In this document: positions 15,326 through 22,300 of the stretch, in pieces
Layout: each line of letters opens with the position of its first letter
How positions within the stretch are numbered: position 1 is the stretch's first letter
DNA from: Micromonospora wenchangensis
Lineage (GTDB): Bacteria > Actinomycetota > Actinomycetes > Mycobacteriales > Micromonosporaceae
Length of the DNA: 64,000 nucleotides
Reading direction: 5' to 3'
Assembly (NCBI RefSeq): GCF_002210435.1
Contig: NZ_MZMV01000024.1
Coordinates: forward strand, 1-64,000
The notes under the pieces: generated by a model
The model's database searches: none
Told to the model about the DNA's origin: nothing
Seen by the model: only the letters and a program-made list of their open reading frames with translations
Program-made: the position numbers and the translations under genes

Positions 15326-16225
15326 TCAGTCGTGCAGGGCGGCGTGCAGGGCGGCGGGCAGCCCGGGGTGGGTCCAGGTGAAACCGGCCCGGGTGAGCAC
15401 GGCGGGCAGGACCCGGGTGCTGGTCAGCGCCTCCTGGGCGAAGCCGCCGAGGGCGACCTTCAGGGCGACCGCGGGGATCGGGACGATCGCCGGCCGGTGC
15501 AGTTGGCGGGCGAGCTCCCGGGTGAACTCGGCGTTGGTGACCGGGTTCGGGCCGACCACGTTGACCGCGCCGGCGACCTCCCCGGCGGTCAGCAGGAACA
15601 CCGTCGCGTCCAGCCAGTCGCGCAGTGAGATCCACGGCAGCCACTGCCGTCCGCTGCCGAGCCGGCCGGCGATGCCCAGCCTGAACGGCAGCAACTGCGG
15701 CTTGAGCAGTCCCCCGTCGCGGTGCAGTGGCAGCCCCGTCCGCAGCCGCACCACCCGGACCCCGGCGTCCTCGGCGGGTCGGGTCGCCGCCTCCCAGACC
15801 CGGCACACGTCGGCGAGGAAGCCCTCACCCGCCGGGGCGTCCTCCTCGACCACCCGGTCGCCGGTGTTGCCGTACCAGCCGACCGCCGAGGAGTTGAGCA
15901 GCACCGGGGGCCGGTCCGCCGCCGGCATCCCGGCGATCGTGACGGCCAGCGTGGTGGTGGTGTCCACCCGGCTGGACCGGATCACCCGGCGGTAGTCGTC
16001 GGTCCACCGCTTGTCGCCCACCCCGGCCCCGGCCAGGTTGACCACCGCGTCGGCCCCGGCCACCACGGCCGGGTCGAGCTGCCCGGCGGTCGGGTCCCAC
16101 CGCTGCTCGTCGGGGGTACGCGGCGACCGCCGGACCAGCCGGGTGACCTGGTGCCCGTCGTCGGTGAGGCGGTCGACCAGCCGGGTGCCGAGGAAGCCGG
16201 ACACGCCGGCCATCAGGATCCGCAT
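15326..16225 (-). CDS. TIGR01777 family SDR-type epimerase
   Basis: This is a 299-residue Rossmann protein of the extended SDR superfamily, TIGR01777 (YfcH/SulA-like) branch. It has ILMAGVSGFLGTRLVDRLTDDGH at the N-terminus, NLAGAGVGDKRWTDDYRRVIRSSRV, the active-site tyrosine in SSAVGWYGNTG, and the C-terminal FTWTHPGLPAALHAAL. The family is annotated as NAD(P)-dependent epimerase without a defined substrate. It sits between lipB and the E2 gene as in mycobacteria (Rv2216, from memory). ATG at 16225. Confidence 0.9.
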   Translation of the reverse strand: MRILMAGVSGFLGTRLVDRLTDDGHQVTRLVRRSPRTPDEQRWDPTAGQLDPAVVAGADAVVNLAGAGVGDKRWTDDYRRVIRSSRVDTTTTLAVTIAGMPAADRPPVLLNSSAVGWYGNTGDRVVEEDAPAGEGFLADVCRVWEAATRPAEDAGVRVVRLRTGLPLHRDGGLLKPQLLPFRLGIAGRLGSGRQWLPWISLRDWLDATVFLLTAGEVAGAVNVVGPNPVTNAEFTRELARQLHRPAIVPIPAVALKVALGGFAQEALTSTRVLPAVLTRAGFTWTHPGLPAALHAALHD

Positions 16226-16306
16226 ACCCCCATCTTCGGGTACGCGCCCCCGATCGGATGCGCCGACCGCCGACCGCCTCGCCGCCCGACCACCGACCGC
16301 CTCGCC

Positions 16307-16370
16307 CCGGTGATCAAGAGGTTCGCGTCAAGGTCGATCTTCAACGTGCCCTGAACCTCTTGATCACCGG
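16307..16370. repeat. Palindromic element, GGTGATCAAGAGG family, copy 1
   Basis: A perfect 17-bp inverted repeat (16307-16323 with 16354-16370) with a 30-base spacer. The outer arm GGTGATCAAGAGGTT and the adjoining CGCGTCA are shared with the two copies near 29.1 kb. It lies between two same-strand genes in an AT-richer patch. Confidence 0.85.
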
Positions 16371-16400
16371 GACGATCGGCGACCAGCCGGGGAGGCGGGC

Positions 16401-17414
16401 CTACCGGGTGCCCGCGTTGCCGGCCGGGGCCGGGCGCAGGTCGGCCAGGAGGCGCTCCACCTCGGCGAACGCGTCCGCCGGGAGCGGGCCGAGGGTGAGG
16501 GCGGCGAAGTTCTCCCGGGCCTGCGCCACCGTCCGGCACCCGGGGATCGGCAGCGTACGGGGGCTACGGGCCAGCAGCCAGCCCAGCGCCCCCTGGGCGA
16601 GGGTCCGGCCGTCCGCGGTCAACGCCGTCCGGATCGCCGCCACCCGGGCCGACCACTCGGGGGTGGGCCGGCCGTCGCGGAACCAGACCAGCCACTCCGG
16701 GGCCCGGCCCCGCACGTCGTCCGCGCCCAGCGTGCGGGTGGCCCCGGTGAGCAGGCCCATCGCCAGCGGCCCCCGGTTGAGGCTGGCCAGGTCGAAGGCG
16801 TCGCAGACGGCGAGCATTTCCGGGTTGTCGCTCAGCACCGACTCGTCGTGTTCGACGGCGATGCAGTTCGGCCCCGCCCCGGCGAACGCCCGCGCCGAGT
16901 CCGGGTTGTCGGTGCTCCAGCCGTACCCCCGGATCTTGCCCTGGGTGACCAGGCCCTCCAGGGTGTCGACCAGGTCGAGCGCGGCGGACGCCGGCAGGTC
17001 GTTGAGGTGCAGCAGGTAGAGGTCCACGTGGTCGGTGCCGAGCCGGCGCAGGGACTCCTCCAGGCTGGCCACCGCGTACGCCGGGCCGGCGTCCACGCCC
17101 AGCGCCAGCCGGGTCGCCTCGTCGCTGCGGTTGCCGAACTTGGTGACGATCACCGCCCGGTCCCGCCGGCCGGCGAGCGCCCGGCCGAGCACCCGCTCGC
17201 TGTGCCCGGCCCCGTAGTTGCTGGCCGTGTCGAAGAGGGTGACGCCCAGGTCGAGGGCCTGGTGGATGGTGGCGACCGACTCGTCGTCGTCCACCTCACC
17301 CCAGCCGTACGGCTGACCGTCGTCGCCCCACAGCGGGCCGCCGATCGCCCAGCACCCCATGCCGATCGCGCTGACCTCGATTCCGCTGTGGCCCAGAGTC
17401 CGTGTCGTCGTCAT
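16401..17414 (-). CDS. Aldo/keto reductase
   Basis: This is a 337-residue TIM-barrel AKR. The N-terminal GCWAIGGPLWG, the catalytic Asp/Tyr region FDTASNYGAGHSERVLGRAL, the lysine in VIVTKFG, and the HVDLYLLHLND strand are present. The usual histidine follows in LLHL. These enzymes reduce aldehydes or ketones with NADPH. The gene is divergent from an AdhR/NmlR-like MerR regulator. Its promoter carries the 19-bp-spaced MerR operator, so it is very likely induced by a carbonyl or thiol-reactive compound. The substrate is not predictable. Confidence 0.9.
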   Translation of the reverse strand: MTTTRTLGHSGIEVSAIGMGCWAIGGPLWGDDGQPYGWGEVDDDESVATIHQALDLGVTLFDTASNYGAGHSERVLGRALAGRRDRAVIVTKFGNRSDEATRLALGVDAGPAYAVASLEESLRRLGTDHVDLYLLHLNDLPASAALDLVDTLEGLVTQGKIRGYGWSTDNPDSARAFAGAGPNCIAVEHDESVLSDNPEMLAVCDAFDLASLNRGPLAMGLLTGATRTLGADDVRGRAPEWLVWFRDGRPTPEWSARVAAIRTALTADGRTLAQGALGWLLARSPRTLPIPGCRTVAQARENFAALTLGPLPADAFAEVERLLADLRPAPAGNAGTR

Positions 17415-17421
17415 GCCGACC

Positions 17422-17452
17422 AGTTTTCAACCTGGAGTGCGCTCCAGGTCAA
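17422..17452 (-). promoter_or_regulatory. MerR-type promoter/operator of the aldo/keto reductase gene
   Basis: On the minus strand TTGACC (complement of 17447-17452) and AAAACT (complement of 17422-17427) are separated by 19 bp, the over-long spacer characteristic of MerR-activated promoters. The spacer is filled by the perfect palindrome ACCTGGAG-N4-CTCCAGGT (17430-17449). The start codons of the two divergent genes flank it closely. Confidence 0.85.
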
Positions 17453-17469
17453 GCGGTAACATCCGGCCC

Positions 17470-17841
17470 ATGTACCCGCCCTCGGAGGCCGCCCGGCGCA
17501 GTGGGTTCAGCCTCGACACCCTCCGCTACTACGAGAAGATCGGCCTGCTCAGCGGCGTCGGCCGCACCTCGGGTGGCCGTCGGGTCTTCACCGACGACGA
17601 CCTGAGCTGGCTGGTGGTCTTCCGCTGCCTGCGCGACACCGGCATGCCGATCGCCGAGATGTGCCGCTACGCCGAGCTGTCCCGCGAGGGGGAGCACACC
17701 GTCGCCGCCCGGCAGGAGCTGCTGGAGCAGCACGCCGCCCGGGTCGAGGAACAGTTGACCCTGCTCCAGCGCCAGTACGCCCACCTGCGCGAGAAGATCC
17801 GCTTCTACCAGGGCATCACCGGGGCGACCCCCGTCCCCTGA
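17470..17841 (+). CDS. MerR family regulator, AdhR/NmlR-like
   Basis: This 123-residue transcription factor has an N-terminal winged helix (SEAARRSGFSLDTLRYYEKIGLL), the wing GGRRVFTDDDL, and a C-terminal coiled-coil dimerisation helix (about residues 80-113). It lacks a metal-binding C-terminal loop. Cys53, in the sequence FRCLRDTGMPI, matches the single conserved cysteine that AdhR-type regulators use to sense aldehydes. The divergent aldo/keto reductase and the 19-bp-spaced operator between them make this an aldehyde- or electrophile-responsive activator by inference. ATG at 17470; an in-frame upstream extension would cover the operator. Confidence 0.88.
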   Translation: MYPPSEAARRSGFSLDTLRYYEKIGLLSGVGRTSGGRRVFTDDDLSWLVVFRCLRDTGMPIAEMCRYAELSREGEHTVAARQELLEQHAARVEEQLTLLQRQYAHLREKIRFYQGITGATPVP

Positions 17842-17858
17842 GCGCCCGGCGCCGCCGG

Positions 17859-18851
17859 TCACGGTCGGGTGGACCCCGACCCGTCCGGGGCCGGTGGGGC
17901 ACCGGGCAGCCGGGCCAGCACCGGGACGAGCGGTTCGAGGGCGTCCCGGCGTACCACGAAGCGGGTGACACCCCAGCGACGCCGGTGGGCCGCGACCGCC
18001 GCGACGATCTCGTCCACCGTGCCGATCAACACGAACGGGGTGGCCAGCAGTTCGGTGGCGGTCAACCCGACCCGCTCGGCCTGCTCGGCGGCGACGGCCC
18101 CGGCGTCGTCGGTGACCACCACCGTCTGCACCAGCGCCTCCAGCGCGGGCGGGGTGTCCCGGCCGGCCGCGCCCGCGGCCACGTGCGCGAGCTGCGCCTC
18201 GATCTGGTCGACCCGCCAACGTGCCTCGTGCCGGTGGCCGTCGGCGAGGGTACGCCCGAAACCGGTCAACCCGACCACGTCGGCGTGCGCGCCGGCCCAG
18301 CGCAGCAGCGTCGAGTTGGCGGTACCCATGGTCAACGGGATGCGCTCCCGCACCGGCCGGGGCGAGGTCAGCCGGGCCTCCCGCGCCACCAGGTCGGGGG
18401 AGTCGACCGTCACCGGGTAGCCGTCGAGCAGGGCACGGACCGCCTCGGCGACGGCCATGCAGCGGCGTACCCGGCCGGCCACGTCGGGGCGTACCCGGCC
18501 GACGGCGGCCCACTCGGCGGGGGTGTGGCCGGCGCCGACACCGAGCCGGGCCCGCCCGCCGGAGACCAGGTCGAGGGTGGCCACGTCGGCGGCGAGCAGG
18601 ATCGGTTCCCGCACCCCCAGGTTCGACACGTACGAGCCGAGACCGATCGTGGTGGTCACCGATGCGGCGGCGGCGAGGGCGACGAACGGGGACGCCACGG
18701 CACCCGGGTGGTCGGCGGCGAGCAGGGCGGCGTACCCGGCCGACTCCGCCCGGCGGGCGAGGCCGACCCAACTCGCCGCGTCGGTCGGGGTGGCCTGGAG
18801 TGAGAAGACGGTCACCAGGTCAGCTTCGCCGTCGTGGACCGTCCCGGCCAT
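17859..18851 (-). CDS. LLM class F420/FMN-dependent oxidoreductase
   Basis: This is a luciferase-like monooxygenase-fold protein, up to 330 residues. It has FSLQATPTDAASWVGLARRAESAGYAALLAADHP at the N-terminus, TTTIGLGSYVSNLGVREPILLAADVATLDLVSGGRARLGVGAGH in the middle, and a C-terminal IGTVDEIVAAVAAHRRRWGVTRFVVR. This pattern is typical of actinobacterial TIGR03621-type F420-dependent enzymes. The substrate is unknown. Two starts are possible: ATG 18851, or GTG 18815, which begins nearer the conserved barrel strand. Neither has a strong ribosome binding site. The gene ends 17 bp from the convergent merR gene. Confidence 0.8.
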   Translation of the reverse strand: MAGTVHDGEADLVTVFSLQATPTDAASWVGLARRAESAGYAALLAADHPGAVASPFVALAAAASVTTTIGLGSYVSNLGVREPILLAADVATLDLVSGGRARLGVGAGHTPAEWAAVGRVRPDVAGRVRRCMAVAEAVRALLDGYPVTVDSPDLVAREARLTSPRPVRERIPLTMGTANSTLLRWAGAHADVVGLTGFGRTLADGHRHEARWRVDQIEAQLAHVAAGAAGRDTPPALEALVQTVVVTDDAGAVAAEQAERVGLTATELLATPFVLIGTVDEIVAAVAAHRRRWGVTRFVVRRDALEPLVPVLARLPGAPPAPDGSGSTRP

Positions 18852-18923
18852 CCCGCAGGCCCGGATTCTGCCAACCGGAGAATCCCGGCACGCGCCGCCG
18901 GCCGGGAGGCTGCTCCCGCCGGG

Positions 18924-20264
18924 CTACGGCGGGTCCGGCCTGCCCTCCGCCGGGTTCGCCTCGTGCCAGCGGGCCCGCCAGGCGGCCTCGTGCGCCTCGT
19001 GGTCGGCCCGCTCGTCGTGTACGGCCCGACGCAGGGCCCGCCGGGAGCCGCTCATGATCACCACCTCTGTCGTGACCAACCCGACGCAGATGGCGGTCAG
19101 CAGCGCGAGCGCGCCCAGCGCCGAGAGTCCCGCCGCGACCGGCACGGCGGCGGCGAGCACCACCAGCGCGCCGAGCCGGGTCCAACTCAGCGTGTGCAGG
19201 GTGCGCAGTTGGAACAGCATGTTGCTGGCCAGATAGCAGATCACCCCGCCGAAGAACAGCGGCACGGCCGGCCCGTGGGCCTGCTCGCCGAGCCCGCCGG
19301 CCGGGTCGGTGACCGCGCGGACCAGTTCCTCGCTGCCGATCGCGAACAGGATGATGCCCGCGATCATCGGCAGGTAGAGGTAGGCGTAGGCGTCCCGGGC
19401 CATGGTCGTGCGGCGGCGGCCGGTCGCCGCGTGCAGGGCGATCCGGGCAGCCGGGCCGATCAGGTCGAAGTGTGCCCACCACAGGGCGGCGGTGAAGACG
19501 ATGCCGAGCGCGGAGGCGATGACCCCGGGCCAGGTCACCGGCTTGCCGAGGACGTTGCCGCCGACGCCGACCGAGATGATCGACTCGCCGAGCGCGATGA
19601 TCAGGATGAGGTCGTACCGCTCGGTCCAGTGCTCGGCGGAGGTCACCGCCCAACTCCAGGTGTCGGCGATCAGCCCGGTGCCGTACTGGACCAGCACCAC
19701 CAGGATCCAGAGCACGTCGCGGACGAGGCCGGCCCGGTCGGAGTCGCCGATCGCCACCGGCACCAGGGCCGCCGCCAGCAGCAGCACGGTGCTGGTGAGC
19801 AGTTCGGGCAGGAAGTGGAACAGGGGCCGCCGGTCGGTCCGGTCGTCCTGCGCGGTGAGCAGGAACAGCACCACGTGTACGCCCCGCACCACCACGTAGC
19901 TGACCGCCACCACCAGCGGCCCGGCGAGCTCCCCCTGCGGCGGGCTGAACGCCTGCGGCAGGGCCAGCGCGAACGCGAACAGGGAGGCCATCGCCGCCAC
20001 CATCAGCACCGGGACGAAACCCTCACCGAGCCGTAGCCGGGTCGCGGCCATGCTGTGCACCACCCAGCACCACCAGAGCACGGCGAGCACCAGGCCGGCG
20101 TGCAGCAGTTGCCGGCCGCTGATCTCGGCGGCGGTGGCCCGGGTGATGATGAAGAACGAGACGACGAACACCAGGTCGAAGAAGACCTCGAACTTGTCGA
20201 CCCGGGCGCCGGGTGCGACGGCCACCGCCGGGCCGAGCCCGCCGCGCCGTCGTTCACCGTCCAC
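18924..20264 (-). CDS. Low temperature requirement protein A (LtrA) family
   Basis: This 446-residue membrane protein has about eleven hydrophobic segments. It opens with the LtrA signature VDKFEVFFDLVFVVSFFIITR and contains HWTERYDLILIIALGESIISVG, the second conserved LtrA motif. The C-terminal 50 residues are hydrophilic and charged. LtrA proteins are widespread and were named from a Listeria cold-growth phenotype; no molecular activity is established. It is upstream of and codirectional with the LLM gene. Confidence 0.88.
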   Translation of the reverse strand: MDGERRRGGLGPAVAVAPGARVDKFEVFFDLVFVVSFFIITRATAAEISGRQLLHAGLVLAVLWWCWVVHSMAATRLRLGEGFVPVLMVAAMASLFAFALALPQAFSPPQGELAGPLVVAVSYVVVRGVHVVLFLLTAQDDRTDRRPLFHFLPELLTSTVLLLAAALVPVAIGDSDRAGLVRDVLWILVVLVQYGTGLIADTWSWAVTSAEHWTERYDLILIIALGESIISVGVGGNVLGKPVTWPGVIASALGIVFTAALWWAHFDLIGPAARIALHAATGRRRTTMARDAYAYLYLPMIAGIILFAIGSEELVRAVTDPAGGLGEQAHGPAVPLFFGGVICYLASNMLFQLRTLHTLSWTRLGALVVLAAAVPVAAGLSALGALALLTAICVGLVTTEVVIMSGSRRALRRAVHDERADHEAHEAAWRARWHEANPAEGRPDPP

Positions 20265-20326
20265 CGGTCCACTCTGGCAGCGCGGCGTGGGGCCGGGGCG
20301 GGAATCCGGTAGCCGCTCCCCCGTCG

Positions 20327-21031
20327 TCAGTGCCGGCTCAGCCCGGCCATGAGCAGGTCGAGCAGGCGGCCGGCGAGGTCCCGTTGCTCCGGCCCCTGCG
20401 CCGCCAGCGACATCCCGCCCAGCCCGGCCAGCACGTCACCCGGGTCGACGTCCGGGCGGATCGTGCCGGCGGCGACACCGGCCGCCAGCAGCCGGGTCAG
20501 CGCGGCGACCAGCAGGTCACGGCTCTGCGCGTACGGGTTGGTGCCGGCGGCGATCACCAGGCGCAGGGCGTCGGCCATGCCCTGTTTGGTGGCGAGGTAG
20601 TCGACGAAGCGGTCCATCCAGGCCCGGGTGGCCTCGGCGGGCGGCAGCCGGGCCAGCAGGTCGTCGGCGGCGGCGCAGAGCTTGGCCAGCTCGCTGCGGT
20701 AGGCGGCCTCCACCAGCGCCTCCCGGGTGGGAAAGTGCCGGTAGAGGGTGCCGATGCCGACCCCGGCGTCCCGGGCGATCGACTCCAGGGTCACCTCCGG
20801 CCCCTGCCGGGAGAACGCCCGGACGGCGGTGTCGAGCAGCCGCTGACGGTTGCGCAGCGCGTCGGCGCGCAGCGGCCGGGGGTTGGCCGGCGGTGCGCCG
20901 CCGCTCGGGCCGGTCGGCCCCGGGTCGTGGTCCGGGCGGGTCGGCCGCGCGTCGCGGTCCGGGCCGGTCTGCGGGGCATCGCCGTCCGGGCCGGTGGGCG
21001 GCACGTCGCCTCCTGGGCTGGTGGGCGGCAC
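20327..21031 (-). CDS. TetR family regulator with disordered N-terminal tail
   Basis: This 234-residue repressor has a Pro/Gly/Asp-rich N-terminal tail of about 50 residues made of degenerate GPDxDxxPT units. A TetR helix-turn-helix follows (NRQRLLDTAVRAFSRQGPEVTLESIARDAGVGIGTLYRHFPTREALVEAAY), then an all-helical ligand domain. I chose the GTG at 21031 because AGGAGG (complement of 21036-21041) lies four bases upstream. An almost identical ribosome binding site plus GTG recurs 27 bp downstream (21004), so two starts are possible. The frame is open far upstream, but only as the complement of the divergent SDR gene. It probably represses that SDR gene. Confidence 0.85.
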   Translation of the reverse strand: MPPTSPGGDVPPTGPDGDAPQTGPDRDARPTRPDHDPGPTGPSGGAPPANPRPLRADALRNRQRLLDTAVRAFSRQGPEVTLESIARDAGVGIGTLYRHFPTREALVEAAYRSELAKLCAAADDLLARLPPAEATRAWMDRFVDYLATKQGMADALRLVIAAGTNPYAQSRDLLVAALTRLLAAGVAAGTIRPDVDPGDVLAGLGGMSLAAQGPEQRDLAGRLLDLLMAGLSRH

Positions 21032-21043
21032 GTCGCCTCCTGG
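20994..21043. repeat. Direct repeat duplicating a ribosome binding site and start codon
   Basis: A 23-bp sequence at 20994-21016 is repeated exactly at 21021-21043 (27-bp period). On the minus strand each copy contains AGGAGG, four bases and GTG, in frame, at the N-terminus of the TetR gene. Confidence 0.8.
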
Positions 21044-21155
21044 TGTCCGGTGCGGTGGCGTCACCGCACGGGTGCGTGTCGGTGGTCCCCGGCGGGCCGG
21101 TCGGGGGGTGACGACGGCCACCCGGACCGGCCCGGCGCGGCGACCGGTTGGCAAA

Positions 21156-21169
21156 CGGAGGAACCTCCG
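21156..21169. promoter_or_regulatory. Candidate TetR operator in the TetR/SDR intergenic region
   Basis: CGGAGG-AA-CCTCCG is a perfect 14-bp palindrome lying between the divergent TetR and SDR genes, in a short AT-richer patch that also contains TTAGTCT. A repressor site is plausible by position only. Confidence 0.4.
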
Positions 21170-21259
21170 GTTAGTCTCGGAAGTCGTAACGGAGGGCCCT
21201 CCACTTCTCATCGTACCGGCCGGGCCACCCGGCCCACGCCGCACCGACAAGGACGGATC

Positions 21260-22204
21260 ATGACCACCGACACCCCGGTCCACACCCCCTTCGACGCCCG
21301 CACCACCGCCCTGGAGGTGGTCCGCGACATCGATCTCACCGGCCGCCGCGCCGTGGTCACCGGCGGCGCCTCCGGCATCGGCGTGGAGACCGCCCGCGCC
21401 CTCGCCGCCGCCGGAGCGGACGTCACCCTGGCCGTACGCGACCTCGACGCCGGTCGACGTGCCGCGAGGGACATCATCGACAGCACCGGCAACGACCGGC
21501 TGCTGGTCGCCCCGCTCGACCTCGCCGACCAGGCGTCGGTGGCCGCCTTCGTGGCCGCCTGGGACGGGCCGCTGCACGTGCTGGTGAACAACGCCGGCAT
21601 CATGGCCTCGCCCGAACGGCGTACCCCCGAGGGCTGGGAGCTGCAGTTCGCCACCAACCACCTCGGGCACTTCGCCCTCGCCACCGGGCTGCACCGCGCC
21701 CTCGCCGCCGCCGAGGGGGCCCGCATCGTCGCGGTCAGCTCCGCGGCGCACCTGCGCTCCCCGGTGGTCTTCGACGACATCCACTTCCGGCAGCGCCCGT
21801 ACGACCCGTGGGAGGCGTACGGGCAGTCGAAGACCGCGAACGTGCTGTTCGCCGTCGAGGCGACCCGGCGCTGGGCCGACGACGGCATCGTCAGCAACGC
21901 GCTGATGCCCGGCGCGATCCCGACCAACCTCCAGCGGTACGTCAGCGCCGAGGAACTGGAGCGGATGCGGGCCGCCAGCGGGGGCGGCGCGGCCACCTGG
22001 AAGACCGTCGAGCAGGGTGCCGCCACCTCGGTGCTGGTCGCCACCTCGCCGCTGCTCGACGGGATCGGCGGCCGGTACTTCGAGGACTGCCAGCAGGCCG
22101 CCCCGCACCAGCCCGGCACCCGCACCGGCGTCGCCGCGTACGCCCTCGACCCGGCCGCCGCCGAGCGGCTCTGGACGGTCTCCGAGCAGACCCTGCGCGG
22201 CTGA
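21260..22204 (+). CDS. Short-chain dehydrogenase/reductase
   Basis: This 314-residue classical SDR of the retinol dehydrogenase/WWOX-like group has the cofactor motif VVTGGASGIGVETARALAAAG, LVNNAGIM, and the catalytic YGQSKTANVL (YxxxK). It has FATNHLGHFAL and the substrate-side tail typical of the group. It oxidises or reduces an alcohol/carbonyl with NAD(P). The ATG at 21260 has AAGGA (21249-21253) at good spacing. The divergent TetR regulator suggests ligand-induced expression. A hairpin terminator follows at 22255. Confidence 0.9.
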   Translation: MTTDTPVHTPFDARTTALEVVRDIDLTGRRAVVTGGASGIGVETARALAAAGADVTLAVRDLDAGRRAARDIIDSTGNDRLLVAPLDLADQASVAAFVAAWDGPLHVLVNNAGIMASPERRTPEGWELQFATNHLGHFALATGLHRALAAAEGARIVAVSSAAHLRSPVVFDDIHFRQRPYDPWEAYGQSKTANVLFAVEATRRWADDGIVSNALMPGAIPTNLQRYVSAEELERMRAASGGGAATWKTVEQGAATSVLVATSPLLDGIGGRYFEDCQQAAPHQPGTRTGVAAYALDPAAAERLWTVSEQTLRG

Positions 22205-22254
22205 CCCGCCGGGACGTGCCGTGCCGGCGTGCCCGGCGACCCCGTGACGACGAA

Positions 22255-22284
22255 GGGCGCCCCGGTCGACCGACCGGGGCGCCC
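22255..22284. terminator. Hairpin terminator between SDR gene and E2 gene
   Basis: A 14-bp perfect inverted repeat (22255-22268 with 22271-22284) with a minimal centre lies between convergent genes. Confidence 0.8.
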
Positions 22285-22300
22285 TCGCGCAGGCGGGGTG

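Noticed and set aside
21032..22108. Long minus-strand extension of the TetR frame across the divergent gene
   Set aside because: It covers the complement of the SDR gene, which has clear catalytic motifs, and a strong ribosome binding site sits at the shorter TetR start.
13438..22204. Natural product biosynthetic cluster suggested by LLM, SDR, AKR and TetR genes
   Set aside because: There are no core synthase, NRPS, PKS, terpene or RiPP genes; the genes are separate regulator-enzyme pairs.
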